Shown here in pieces: positions 37,012 to 49,369 of a stretch of DNA of 64,000 bases. The stretch lies in assembly GCA_034440575.1 (NCBI GenBank), contig JAOTOL010001548.1:1027501-1091500 (forward strand), written 5' to 3'. Both the position numbers and the translations under genes were made by a program. Every line of letters starts with the position of its first letter. The stretch's first letter is position 1. The notes under the pieces were generated by a model that saw nothing but the letters and a program-made list of their open reading frames with translations, was not told the origin of the DNA and searched no databases. The stretch comes from Imbricaverruca yamaguchii (taxonomy: Eukaryota; Arthropoda; Thecostraca; Neoverrucidae).

Positions 37012-37799
37012 ATGATTTTGCACGTCTTGCATATAGCGATTGTGCAGGAAATGGGAGGGGCGAAGCTTTGACCCAGCATCGACTGAATGCCGTGTATCAA
37101 GCCTTGTCGAGGTGTGATGTGTGCAGAAGAAATTAGTCCTGCACGTCGTGGCTTAGTTTCATCATTTGGACTATTAGAGTGCACGCTCTACACGAATAGC
37201 CTTTTAGAGGGGAACAGTGGGGAAAAGGGGCGATACGTTCTACGGCTCGCGGCGCAAAATATCGGAACCTATTCATAATGTGCTGCCATCAAAGTGAACG
37301 TTGGAACGTCCGGACTTACCATGACAACATCTAGACCCACACATTCCACATTCACATCTACGCATCTAAACCTGCAAATATAGGCCTCCACCCTTATGAT
37401 GAAGTTCAGCACTGTTGCAATGTAGACCTTTTCTTTTCTACACTTTCCCCACCCACGGGGTAGAATGAGACAGAGGACGGGGAAATATGGGGCAACTAGC
37501 AAATGTGCAGTAGCAAACAATGCGCGGTGGCTCGTTAGCTGGATGCCAACAGCTTGCGTAGATCAAAGCCTGCAATTCATTCCTCGTAGAGTGGAAGGTG
37601 AGTGGAAGGCGGAAGGCGAAGACAAAATATGTGATGACGTCGAAAAAAAGTTCGCAACATGTTAGCCGAAAGTGCAGGCGAAAGTGCATGACAAAGGTAA
37701 CATCGACAAATGAACCGCCTGGAATCTGCATCTGCTGGCAAGTATGGCATGGCACGAGTATCAGGAATCGTGTGTATATGATGAAAAAGTAAGCTACTG
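37012..37799. other. Sequence without a recognisable gene
   Basis: Unique sequence, nothing supported. Confidence 0.4.
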
Positions 37800-37885
37800 C
37801 TGGTGTGGTGGCGGTGTGGTGGTGGTGGTGGTGTGGTGGTGGTGGTGGTGTGGTGGTGGTGGTGGTGGCGTGGTGGTGGTGGTAT
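37800..37885 (+). repeat. (GGT)n-rich microsatellite
   Basis: GGTGGTGGTGTGGT runs. Confidence 0.95.
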
Positions 37886-37891
37886 GATGGT

Positions 37892-37940
37892 ACTGGTCAA
37901 AACGGGTACCCGACAAAGCAGGCTTCCCGTTTTGACCAGT
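37892..37940. repeat. 15-bp inverted repeat, 19-bp loop
   Basis: ACTGGTCAAAACGGG (37,892-37,906) and its exact reverse complement (37,926-37,940). Confidence 0.95.
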
Positions 37941-38420
37941 CCTCTACACCCTGGTATTCCCCAAGCGATAAACTTGGTTAGCCGAACATACAGTCGTTAT
38001 TGAGCAAGACACCAGATAAAAATAGCTTGCGGTATAAGACTTAGAGAAGTTTCCAGTCTAATGCCAGCCTGAAAGGTATGGACCACTTATAAGCCTCTAA
38101 TTACAAAAAGAATTCCATTGAATATCTGAAGAACTCAGACCATGGCAAATACTAAAAATGCGTGCCATATTCACTTCACGCCCACTCGTTCACCTTCCTA
38201 CCCCATAAAGAACAACACATAACAATTATTGACCTATTAATTGACACCTATTAATTGACAAGAGTAAGACTAAGTTGCAATTGCAATAAGTAATTGTAAA
38301 ATTAGATTTTACCCTTGCATTCCGCATTCCCATTTTCCATACAAAATAATTGGACTGCCGCCAATACTTAATAATCAACAGTCAATATAAAAATACTTCC
38401 GTCTAGCCCGACAGAGAATA
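37941..38420. other. AT-rich sequence without a gene
   Basis: Contains a short CTATTAATTGACA duplication near 38,235. Confidence 0.5.
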
Positions 38421-38735
38421 TACTGCCACGGAGCTTAACAAAAATATACTGCCACGGAGCTTAGCAGAAAATATACTGCCACGGAGCTTGGCCGAGAATA
38501 TACTGCCACGGAGCTTAGCAGAACATATGCTGCTGTCCAGGTCAACGGAACATATATTGCTGCCGAGGTAAAGAAGCATATATTGCTCTCCAGGTCAGCA
38601 AAACACATATTGTTGCCCAAGTCAGCAGAAGATATATTGCTACCCAGGTCAACAGAACATACACTGCTGCCCAAGTCAACCGAGCATCTACTGATGCCCA
38701 GATCAACAAAGCATGTACTGCTGCCCAGGTCAAAC
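38421..38735 (+). repeat. Two adjacent minisatellites (27 bp then 30 bp)
   Basis: Four copies of a 27-bp unit (TACTGCCACGGAGCTTAGCA, 38,421-38,520), then about seven of a 30-bp unit (CTGCTGCCCAGGTCAACAGA). Both periods are multiples of three, and the minus frame repeats a 10-residue peptide. Confidence 0.9.
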
Positions 38736-39433
38736 GAACATCGGGACATAGGGAATGCTTCTAAGAAATTACAAATGATTACACCCTCAACCGAAGGCGA
38801 ATCAATACTGGCGAGCTTGCGCCACCTCTGCTGTCTCTGCCGTCCCGGCACGGTGAGCAATGGTGCCGGATCCAGGACTTGGCGTGACGGAAGGTTGAAG
38901 GTGGTGGCAAGCATCGTCACGACTTCTTTCCCTTGTGCTGCGGTGTCCTAACAGTGGCATGGTGTCACAACAGCAACACAGCGCCGCACAAATTCCACAG
39001 CGCCACAGCAGTAGCAGCACAGCGCAGCACCAATATCACACTAACACAGCACAACAACGAGGCATCACAATGGCCATACAACATCGCCGCCGCCTAGCCT
39101 TTGACACCCACTCCCCCCTTCCCCACCGGTACAGGTGGCACACTGGCACACCAATCACGGCGGAGCCCTGCCGGCCGGATATTCCAGTGCCGATACCCAG
39201 TGTCGGCCCGATGTTATCGCCACGGGATCCCAGGACACATACCGCGGGCACAGCGGCCGAAAACGGCGCGAAACGCCACCAATGCCGTACGCCGTGGATG
39301 TGGCCTTCACGCGCGATGTATGTCGCGCCAGCAGTGTATGCTGTATAGCGTGCAGCGGCCAAAACGTCGGCAGCATCGATCGACTCGCGATACGGTTAAC
39401 ATAGCTCGCTGGCGGGCAGGTACCACGCCCGGT
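38736..39433. other. Sequence without a supported gene
   Basis: CACAGC-rich around 38,970-39,060, GC-rich after; open frames conflict between strands. Confidence 0.4.
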
Positions 39434-39616
39434 TCAGCGTGCGACCGGGCTGGCGAGGCGATGGGTGCACGAGAAGACCTGGCACGGAGAGGTCAGGCCG
39501 GTATAGGCCGTGGCAGAATATGCTTCGATCCAGATCCGGGAAATCCACGTCCAGAGGTGTAAGAAGCGTAACACGAAGAGCAGCAGCGGGGCCTCGTGCT
39601 GGCCGTTGGAGCGGCT
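39434..39616 (-). CDS. Possible terminal exon, unrecognised
   Basis: On the minus strand acceptor GGTCCCGTCCAG (AG 39,618-39,617) opens a phase-0 frame of 60 codons ending TGA at 39,434. It reads SRSNGQHEAPLLLFVLRFLH then LWTWISRIWIEAYSATAYTG, with GC-rich third positions and a hydrophobic, Trp-rich segment that might be membrane-embedded. A second minus frame is also open here, so support is limited to the splice phase and base composition. Confidence 0.25.
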   Translation of the reverse strand, partial: SRSNGQHEAPLLLFVLRFLHLWTWISRIWIEAYSATAYTGLTSPCQVFSCTHRLASPVAR

Positions 39617-39639
39617 CTGGACGGGACCAGCGACCAGCA

Positions 39640-39680
39640 CCGGACCAGCACCGGACCAGCACCGGACCAGCACCGGATGG
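39640..39680 (+). repeat. 11-bp repeat
   Basis: Four copies of ACCGGACCAGC. Confidence 0.9.
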
Positions 39681-40041
39681 TCGCCGCAAGTTCGGATGTC
39701 GTTAAACCGTGATAACCAACCAACCGCCGAGGCACGCTCCAATAGCTGACGGCCGTGCGAGGCGATCAGCCCTCAGCGCCGGTGTCGTCCATGACGAGGA
39801 CGCCACGGCCGACCAGCCCAGCCCATTTCGGTCGGCGGCCGGCCATGTGCCGCCGAGCGGCCGACTTGAATGGACTGCCGCTCGGCAGACGGCGCCCCCG
39901 CCCCTCCCCCCGCCCCAGCGCAAACACAACCATAAAGCCGTCCACCTGCAGTTGTGCACTACCACTGAGTAACCGGCGGCACATGGAAAGCGAAAGTGGC
40001 GTGGGATCCGGTGGGCGGCGACGTCGGCGCACGTGGGACGC

Positions 40042-40720
<679 letters not shown>

Positions 40721-40751
40721 AGAGGGGGCGAAGTGCCATCACAAACATCTG

Positions 40752-40777
40752 CAGAAATGCACAAATGTGCATTTCTG
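40752..40777. repeat. 12-bp inverted repeat, 2-bp loop
   Basis: CAGAAATGCACA, AA, TGTGCATTTCTG. Confidence 0.95.
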
Positions 40778-41046
40778 ACCAGCTATGCAGGCCTTTTATT
40801 TTCGTCGCACGATATGCGGTTCGGTAGTCGGTAGGTTTGAGCGATTATCCCCAACAGGTGTTGTGAAAACAGCCCGTACGTATACGGCCTATGCGATTAC
40901 AAATAGGCGCCAGAGCGACCCTATGACCCGAACCCTCGCCGCGTCACGCCGGGCCGTGGCCTTGACCCGGTTTTGCGGCGTCTTCAGAAACATCCTGTGA
41001 CTCACATCACCGTCGTCATTGCCGTCGCTATCAGGGAATACACTGG

Positions 41047-41089
41047 GGGTGATAGACTAGCCGGGGTTTGCATGGCTAGTCTATCACCC
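41047..41089. repeat. 16-bp inverted repeat, 11-bp loop
   Basis: GGGTGATAGACTAGCC (41,047-41,062) and its exact reverse complement (41,074-41,089). Confidence 0.95.
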
Positions 41090-41179
41090 TCACCTGCTGC
41101 TGGCGAAGCGAACCACATCCACTGTAATGAACGGATTTATGTGCGTATATATATATATATATATACATAGACCGCTGAC

Positions 41180-41365
41180 TCACACAGGTGGGTCAGACGT
41201 CGGAATGTCACGGAACAGCAACAGCGACACGGACGTGAAGTGGCGCGGCACCAGCCCATGTCCAGGGACGCGGCACACTGTCAGACCCGCCACGACTCGG
41301 TTCCCATGCCTCTCATAGCGCACCACAGGGACACGGCGGGTCGCCGGTACAGTCCATCCGTCGTG
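41180..41365 (-). CDS. Unrecognised gene, putative third exon
   Basis: On the minus strand acceptor CTGTCAG (AG 41,367-41,366) opens 61 protein-like codons: HDGWTVPATRRVPVVRYERH then GNRVVAGLTVCRVPGHGLVP and RHFTSVSLLLFRDIPTSDPP, then V and TGA at 41,180. Third positions are GC-rich. A near-consensus donor (GTGAGT) overlaps the stop, at CCTGT|GTGAGT, so the gene may instead splice onward. Joining in phase to the previous exon needs that exon's earlier donor (GCG|GTGTGT). Family unknown. Confidence 0.45.
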   Translation of the reverse strand, partial: HDGWTVPATRRVPVVRYERHGNRVVAGLTVCRVPGHGLVPRHFTSVSLLLFRDIPTSDPPV

Positions 41366-41369
41366 CTGA

Positions 41370-41632
41370 CAGGCTGACACGGCTGACACGGCTGCCAGGA
41401 TGACAGGCTGACAGGCTGACAGGCTAACACGGCTGACAGGATGACAAGCTGACACGGCTGACACGGTTGACAGGATGACAGGCTGACACGGCTGACACGG
41501 TTGACACGTGTCGCCGCACAGTCCATTAACCGTGTACGGCTGACACGTTTGACACGGTTGACACGGCTGACACGGCTGACAGGATGACAGGCTGACACGG
41601 CGGACACGGCTGACACGGCTGACACACCAGGA
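41370..41632 (+). repeat. 9-10-bp minisatellite in intron 2 of the unrecognised gene
   Basis: Tandem GCTGACACG and GCTGACAG(G/A)AT variants. Confidence 0.92.
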
Positions 41633-41733
41633 TGTGTCGCGCACGCCGGGCAGCAGTGCCGGTGGCGTCACATGAAATCCTGGCGACCTGGTCGCGCCCT
41701 CAGGCCGCTCGCTCCTCACCGAAGACAACACAC

Positions 41734-41858
41734 CGCGGCCCGGATATCGTGCGTCCGCGTCGTCTCCGACGAGGCCCCGAACGCAGCCGTCAGCGCGGTC
41801 AGCCGGCACTGCGGCTGCACCTGCGTGCCGTCGGTCGCGGCACGCACGCACAGGTGTG
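41734..41858 (-). CDS. Unrecognised gene, putative second exon
   Basis: On the minus strand acceptor GTGTGTCTCAG (AG 41,860-41,859) is followed by CA, which completes the single base left by exon 1 (G+CA = Ala), then HLCVRAATDGTQVQPQCRLT and ALTAAFGASSETTRTHDIRA. Two donors are possible: GCG|GTGTGT ending at 41,734 (phase 0, fits the third exon) or CG|GTGAGG ending at 41,720 (stronger donor, does not fit it). The exact phase match with exon 1 is the main support. Another frame is open through this region but does not match the splice phase. Confidence 0.45.
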
Positions 41859-41949
41859 CTGAGACACACCTGACGCCCCGCCCCTCAGGTGGGAGGCGTG
41901 GTCCGGCCGGGAGGCGGCGCCGTCACAGCGACTGTGACCTGACTGTCCG

Positions 41950-42605
41950 GCCCGACACAGACCATACAGGCCACGGCCCGACACAGACCATACAGACCAC
42001 GGCCCGACACAGACCATACAGACCACTGCCCAACACTGACCGTACAGACCACGGCCTGACACAGACCATACAGACCATGGCCAGACACAGACGATACAGA
42101 CCACGGACCGACACAGATAATACAGACCACGGCCCAACACAGACCGTGCAGACCACGGCCCGACACAGACCATACAGACCACGGGTCGACACAGATCATA
42201 CAGACCACGGTCCGGCACAGATCATGCAGACCACAGCCTAACACAGACCGTATAGACCACGGCCCGACACAGAGCGTACAGACCACGGCCCGACACAGAC
42301 CATACAGATCACGGCCCGACACAGAGCGTACAGAGCACGGCCTGACACAGACCATACAGACCATGGCCCGACACAGACCATACAGACCACGGGTCGACAC
42401 AGATCATACAGACCACGGTCCGGCACAGATCATACAGACCACAGCCTAACACAGACCGTATAGACCACGGCCCGACACAGAGCGTACAGATCACGGCCCG
42501 ACACAGACCATACAGACCACGGCCTGACACAGACCATACAGACCACGGCCCGACACAGAGCGTACAGATAACGGCCCGACACAGAGCGTACAGAGCACGG
42601 CGCGA
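41950..42605 (-). repeat. 26-bp minisatellite in intron 1 of the unrecognised gene
   Basis: About 25 copies of ACCATACAGACCACGGCCCG then ACACAG. It occupies nearly all of the intron between exons 1 and 2. Confidence 0.95.
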
Positions 42606-42628
42606 CGGCCACCGTCGCCTATGCTTAC

Positions 42629-42890
42629 CGTGCGGCGGGTTGGCTGGCCGGTCGGACGCCGACGACTCGGGGTTGGTCTGCGCCCTGGTCGGCTGGGCAC
42701 GGTCGGGGGTGGACCGACGCGCCCGCACCGACAGCGGCACCTCCTCCAGGAAGTAGCAGGTCGCCTCGCAGTAGGTGTTGCGGGCCTCGTCGATCACCAC
42801 CTGGCGCTTCTGGCGGGTGGTGCCCTTCTTCAGGGCGGACTTGAGCAGGCGTGGCGCCTCGCACGCAGACTGGACCGCGGCGCCGGCCAT
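42629..42890 (-). CDS. Unrecognised gene, putative first coding exon
   Basis: On the minus strand ATG at 42,890 opens 87 codons plus one base before a consensus donor (CACG|GTAAGC, GT at 42,628-42,627). It reads MAGAAVQSACEAPRLLKSAL, KKGTTRQKRQVVIDEARNTY, CEATCYFLEEVPLSVRARRS, then a Pro/Gln/Ser-rich stretch. There is no signal peptide; the basic KKGTTRQKRQ patch could be a nuclear or membrane-binding element. Third positions are GC-rich, the donor is strong and the phase fits the next exon, so I think this is a real gene start. No family recognised. The upstream region has a short tandem repeat and three TGACGTCA sites. Confidence 0.55.
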
Positions 42891-42924
42891 AGCGATCGTC
42901 CGGCCGTCTGACCTTTGGCGAGAT

Positions 42925-43075
42925 GCCGAGAACTGCCGAGAACTGCCGAGAGCTGCTGAGAGCTGCTGAGAGCCGCTGATAGCTCCTGATAGCTCCTGAG
43001 AGCTGCTGGGCGCTGCTAATAACTGCTGAGAGCTGCTGCTAGCTGCTGCTAGCTGCTGATACCTCCTGAGAGCTG
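42925..43075 (+). repeat. 10-11-bp minisatellite upstream of the unrecognised gene
   Basis: Tandem GAGAGCTGCT/GAGAACTGCC and TAGCTCCTGA variants, starting 35 bp upstream of the ATG, so probably in the 5' UTR or promoter. Confidence 0.88.
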
Positions 43076-43439
43076 CTGGTCAGCTTGTGACCTGCGCCGC
43101 TACAGGCGGTTGGTCAGTTTCTGACTTCTGACTTCCGTCGAATCACGTGGCTGACCTGCTTCCGACCTCGAGCGAAACCGCCGTCAGCGTCTCTGATGCC
43201 TATCGAACGAGCCGGCTGTCACCGCTCGACCTCTGCCCACACCGGTCGGCCGACGTGAGGAACTACCGTGCACCAACTCTGACTCCGTGGTGTCCGATGG
43301 CACGTGTCGCGCGCGCGCGCGCCGCCGGCCGTCCCGCCTCAGCGCCGCGTGCGCCGGCGAGCCTGCACACGCGCCCCGCGGCCGACCCGGCCCACAGCGG
43401 CCGCACGACTGGTGACGGCTTACGGCGGCGCTGCTACGC

Positions 43440-43683
43440 TGACGTCAGAGCCCACCTGGGCTGGCGCCGCCCCGGCCGGCCGGCCTCCGACGGTCTGAAA
43501 CTGCGGCGGGCGACAGGTGACGTCATGGCCCACCTGAGCTGGCGCCGCCCCAGGTGGACGGCCGTCCTCCGAGGGTCTGAAGCTGCGGTGTGTGGACGGC
43601 CGTCCTCCGAGGGTTTGAAGCTGCGGCAGGTGGACGGCCGGCCTCCGCAGGTCTGAAGCTGCGGCGGGCGACAGGTGACGTCA
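43440..43683 (-). promoter_or_regulatory. Three perfect TGACGTCA (CRE) sites
   Basis: TGACGTCA at 43,440-43,447, 43,518-43,525 and 43,676-43,683, about 550-790 bp upstream of the ATG at 42,890. This octamer is the CREB/ATF site. It lies in a CpG-rich region; no TATA box is evident. Function is inferred. Confidence 0.35.
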
Positions 43684-43750
43684 TGGCCCACCTGAGCTGG
43701 CGCCGCCCCAGGTGGACGGCCGTCCTCCGAGGGTTTGAAGCTGCGGAACT
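43490..43750 (+). repeat. GC-rich tandem repeat
   Basis: Copies of GGTCTGAAGCTGCGGCGGGC, ACAGGTGACGTCATGGCCCA and CGCCCCAGGTGGACGGCCGT; some units are shortened. Confidence 0.85.
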
Positions 43751-43899
43751 GTCGTGAAGTATGCGGCAACGTGAGGGAACTGCCCCGGGCTACCATAAGA
43801 AGAGTAGTATTTTTTAAACATGTCTGATACGAATTAATAATGATTACTTAATTGTACTAATCTAACGATTTCAAAATAAGCTCGAAGCGCCTCTTTGAA

Positions 43900-44430
43900 G
43901 TGTGTAAAGGGAAGGAAAGCAGCATGTCAGTATTAGTGGACGATGATGTAAATGTTGTTGGTGACAGAGAGCGAGCCAACCCTCTGAACCGTACGTTTGC
44001 CACAGAGTCACAGAGCCACATGTGGCAAGTTTGCCGGGCGCACCGGTGCACCAGTGCGTCTGGCACGGCGGTGTTCGATTTGCCACCACTAGGAAAAATT
44101 CGGTGCAGCGTGGACACTGTCCGGGCTATTCTGCATGCCATTCCTGTACATAACTCATGGAAGCTCGATGGCCTTAGTGCACGCATTATTCATGAATGCT
44201 GTGATGAGCTGGTTGTCCCATTGACTAAATTGTGCAACATTTCACTGATTGAGAGAAGGTACCTTCATTGAAATGTGTAAACGGACGAAAGTCGTCCCAA
44301 TTCACAAAAAGGTAGTGTTAAAAATGCAACGATTTAAATATCACTGTCACTGATTTCATTATTCAGAAAGATCCTTCCAAGGATAGTACACACGAGTCTG
44401 CTGAGTCACGTGTATCCTGCTGGCAGGTGC
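43900..44430 (+). pseudogene. Non-LTR retrotransposon reverse transcriptase fragment
   Basis: An open frame (43,900-44,271) reads ERANPLNRTFATESQSHMWQ, then a stretch ending KLDGLSARIIHECCDELVVP and LTKLCNISLIERRYL. This matches the region of CR1/Jockey-type reverse transcriptases that carries the GPDGLSARIL and LF-NLSL patterns, here with the GPDG motif reduced to KLDG. After a frame break, CKRTKVVPIHKK (44,277 onward) and ERSFQG with stops near 44,360-44,400 continue the same domain. The polymerase core with YADD is missing, so it is dead. Confidence 0.7.
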
Positions 44431-44434
44431 ACAG

Positions 44435-44764
44435 CACGCTTTCGTCGCGCGTCGCTCTTATGTGACCAATCTGGCGACACTTTTAAGCTAGCATATGACT
44501 CCATTTCTGCAGGCACGCAAGCAGATTGTATCCACACCGACTATACCGCGGAATTTTAAAGCATAATTTATTCCCTCTTGCTGTGCATGCTCCAAAAAAT
44601 ATATTCACATGGCTGAGTTAGCACGTCAGGGTGGTTATCGTCACGTCTACACAACAGGCGGCAGCGAGTGATCGTGAACTGAAGGTGTTCAGACTGGCTA
44701 GCGCCGCCGGTTTGCTCCGGTGCTCCTGAAGGCGGGAAGCGCCAGGACATGGTGAAGGGAGCGA
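44435..44764. other. Sequence without a gene
   Basis: Unique sequence, nothing supported. Confidence 0.45.
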
Positions 44765-44945
44765 AAAGGCGTGTCGGTGTGGCGGCCCCTCCGTCGGGTG
44801 AAGGGGACCGGAGGAGCGGGGACATTGATGAGGGGAGCGCGAGGTGTGTCGGTGTGGCGCCCCCTCCCCCCCTCGCCGGGTGAAGGGGACCGGAGGAGCG
44901 GGGACATTGATGAGGGTAGCGCGAGGTGTGCCGGCGTGGTGGCCC
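44765..44945 (+). repeat. Tandem repeat of about 75-85 bp
   Basis: Two and a half copies around GGTGAAGGGGACCGGAGGAG then CGGGGACATTGATGAGGG. Confidence 0.88.
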
Positions 44946-45214
44946 CTCCGCCCGGCGACCAGTCCGGCAGGGACGGTCGGTGCCGCGCCGACACGTGACA
45001 GGACAGCGGCGTCCTGACATCGTGGCCTGCTGACTGGTTGGTGCCGAGCTTGACCGGAACGGGAGCTGACACAGGCGAGCAGCGTTCCCAGGCAGGCGAC
45101 GTGGAGCGTGGCGGGATGGTCGAGACACATGTCGAGGTAAACAGCCACCTCGTGCCGAACAGAGCAGCCCTCCGCTCGCCGCCGCGCGGCGACGCGTCTG
45201 CTCGACTGCAAGTG

Positions 45215-45470
45215 TGCTCAGAGAGTCTGCTCGGGCAGTTTACTTGAAGTGTGCTTGGAGAGTCTGCTCGGAGAATTGCCCGGAGAGTCTGCTTGGAGAG
45301 TCTGCTCGGGGTCTACTCGGAGAATTGCCCGGAGACTCTGCTCGGAAAGTCTGCTTGGAGAGTGTACTCGGAGAGTTTGCTCGGAGTCTGCTCGGAGTAG
45401 GATTGGAGAGTCTGCTCGGATAGTTGCTCGGAGTCTGCTCGGAAAGTCTGCTCGGGGGGTCTGCTCAGAG
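45215..45470 (+). repeat. Irregular minisatellite
   Basis: GAGAGTCTGCTCGGA variants with 15-27-bp spacing. Confidence 0.85.
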
Positions 45471-45527
45471 AATTGCTGACAAAGTGATGACACAACACGG
45501 CAAGTTCGACAACACAGCTGTAACAAT

Positions 45528-45662
45528 GCTGGCCGCGGAGATCCGACAACACAGCTGCAGCAATGCTGGCCGTGGAGATCTGACAGCACAGCTGCAGCAA
45601 TGCTGGCCGTGGAGATCTGACAGCACAGCTGCAGCAATGCTGGCCGTGGGATCCGACAACAC
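45528..45662 (+). repeat. 37-bp minisatellite
   Basis: Three to four copies of ACAGCACAGCTGCAGCAATG then CTGGCCGTGGAGATCTG. Confidence 0.93.
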
Positions 45663-46501
45663 GCAGCTGCGTTATGGCTTTCCTCGGAATGTGACATAAA
45701 GCGGCCGCTGATCGTCGGTCACGGATGACAGAAGATCATGAGCTGCAGAGGCGGCGAGACGATTACATCATCCCAAGTGCCTGTAGTTCCACCCGTCTTC
45801 AAGCGGACACATCTGCCCTCACAATCATAACACCCCCGCCCCCATCCAGTTTGCGTGCCATGCAGCGTCCGCAGCGAATCCAGTTCGCTACACATTTTTT
45901 CTGTCCTTTCTCTCTTCGGGAAGTTCCACACTGATGGTAATTCTATGATCAGCTTTGGTGTGATTGTCAACCTGTTCATTCTACTGAGCAGTAGACATAG
46001 CACTATGTGTGTTTCGCCATCATATAAATCATAAGACCGTTGTGGATTGCATGAAGATAGAAGAGGGGAAGCCAGCAGGGCTTGATCCTTTATCAGTTGA
46101 CCTGATGCCGATGGATGGAAAGACATCACATAAAGAGTGGTTATGGGGGCCGCTGCTTTTCAGACCCTCCCACTCCTATACCGGAGCCAGAGCATGTAAG
46201 TGATAGCCAGCTTTAAACTGCAGCTAAACTGGTTGGTCCAGAAGGTGCGCTGAGTACCACCCACTCTACCAGAATGTAGAACACAGCACACACCTGACCA
46301 ACAGCGCTGCAGCTATATTAGGACGTGACCATTCAGGAATGCAACTTCATAGTAAGGTTAGCAGGATTTGGGAGCTTGCCATTCGACTAATTTAATCCGA
46401 TCATAGCGTGTCACATGTTCCTCAGTGAAAGTGAGAGTTGTGGTTTTGAACTTAATACCGCTATTCCACGGTATATACTTATGACGGTTATATTTATGCA
46501 T

Positions 46502-46505
<4 letters not shown>
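45663..46505. other. Sequence with one weak retroelement-like phrase
   Basis: At 46,036-46,107 the plus frame reads VVDCMKIEEGKPAGLDPLSV, slightly like the KM-KGKAAGPDGI start of a reverse transcriptase. Too short to call. Confidence 0.25.
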
Positions 46506-46570
<65 letters not shown>

Positions 46571-46580
46571 TATATATATA
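46506..46580. repeat. (TA)n microsatellite
   Basis: TA run ending in TGTACATA text. Confidence 0.97.
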
Positions 46581-46939
46581 TGTATTATGGTGGTCCAAAC
46601 CTACATGGTAATTTAAAAAGTTTCAAGGAAGTGATCGTGTCAAAACTCGATGGGGGCCGGCCAGCCAGGCGCTGGTTTTGGTGGGGCAGGGCCGGGCCGC
46701 TATTTGGGCTGGGCCCACGAGTGGCCTAGCTTTCCACTGCATAGAAACCACAGAGGCAGCATGGGCTCAGCCCGAGTAAGCTGCGACTGTCCGATCCGCA
46801 CAACTTGGGCCGAGCCCGTGCCGGCCACACTTCCTCTCATGGACAACTGCCACAGGCAGCATGCGCTGAGCCGCAGTCGGCGTGGCTGTGCCTGGCCTCT
46901 GTCTGTGTTTGCCCGAGCGGGCCCCGCTGGGTTTTGCAT

Positions 46940-46982
46940 GGGTTTTGGTTGGCGTTCCTGTTCCATACACCAACCAAAACCC
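46940..46982. repeat. 13-bp inverted repeat, 17-bp loop
   Basis: GGGTTTTGGTTGG (46,940-46,952) and its exact reverse complement (46,970-46,982). Confidence 0.95.
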
Positions 46983-48520
<1,538 letters not shown>

Positions 48521-48870
48521 CAGAAGTAAAAACAGATCAGTATCTATGTTGGTGCAGACAAGCATACATCGCACATTTTGAACGAAAGCGCGCGATCCAA
48601 CGCCGTATTAGCAATCCAATTAGGTATTCGTGACGTTCAAACAAATGGCAGTCGAAACCGGTGGAGACAGGTGAAAGTCAGTACCACTGGCGTTTGCGTG
48701 TATGTAACATCACAGTTAATTTCGGCATGGAGAAAGTGAGAAGGTGATGTACCCCCGGTACCTGGATATAGCCACATGTCCGGATATGACGACATACACA
48801 GCAAAGCGTGGAATGGATACTGGACAGCACCCAAGATTCAAATCAACCGGGTCAGATTCAAGACCTACCG
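48521..48870. other. Sequence without a gene
   Basis: Unique sequence, nothing supported. Confidence 0.45.
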
Positions 48871-48871
48871 C

Positions 48872-49117
48872 TTAGTACAATGATCCCACCGGCTGGACGG
48901 CAATCGAACTATTGCCGTTTCTTATCATTTGCAGAAGCTCTTGTCCTTCCTTTAACCGCGAAACAAGCGTGGCCGTTCGGTGTGTTCGTTTTTGGCCAAA
49001 AATATGAAACGTCATAGCTTCACCTGGTTCATCCCATTGTTTGATCCGTTTGGAGTCCATCGGTACCAAAATGCAAAACTTCCGATTTTTATAGGGGTTG
49101 CGTACGGAGCCCAACAA
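48872..49117 (-). pseudogene. Possible mariner-type transposase fragment
   Basis: The minus frame reads FCILVPMDSKRIKQWDEPGE then AMTFHIFGQKRTHRTATLVS. The D..KR...W..PG pattern resembles the segment after the second catalytic Asp of mariner transposases. The rest of the domain is not found on either side and no terminal inverted repeats were seen, so this would be a small relic. It could be coincidence. Confidence 0.28.
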
Positions 49118-49369
49118 CTTCAGTTTTCTTTTTTAAAGTTTAGGTTGTTTTGCATCTCGATAACTAACCAAAATTACGATATCAATCTGCACACTTTCTT
49201 AACTGTCTCGATGAGCAAAGTCGTTCCAATTCAAAATTATAGGACAAATGACACCTGGTTGAAAAGTTGTGCCCATTTCAAAATTGCCTCTAGTGAACTT
49301 TCTCAGCAGATGGGTACCGACGCACCTTGAAACCCTTTAACCTAGTTCATAAAGATGACCTGAAAGGTC

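Noticed and set aside
39702..39745. Seventh (AACC)-tailed copy (GATAACCAACCAACCG)
   Set aside because: The tail is present, but the conserved GTCGATGCGCCC segment and a target duplication are not.
41180..41869. Continuous 229-codon frame across the unrecognised gene's exons 2 and 3
   Set aside because: It passes through the GCTGACACG minisatellite, and in exon 2 it uses a frame that does not match the exon 1 splice phase. It remains a possible alternative.
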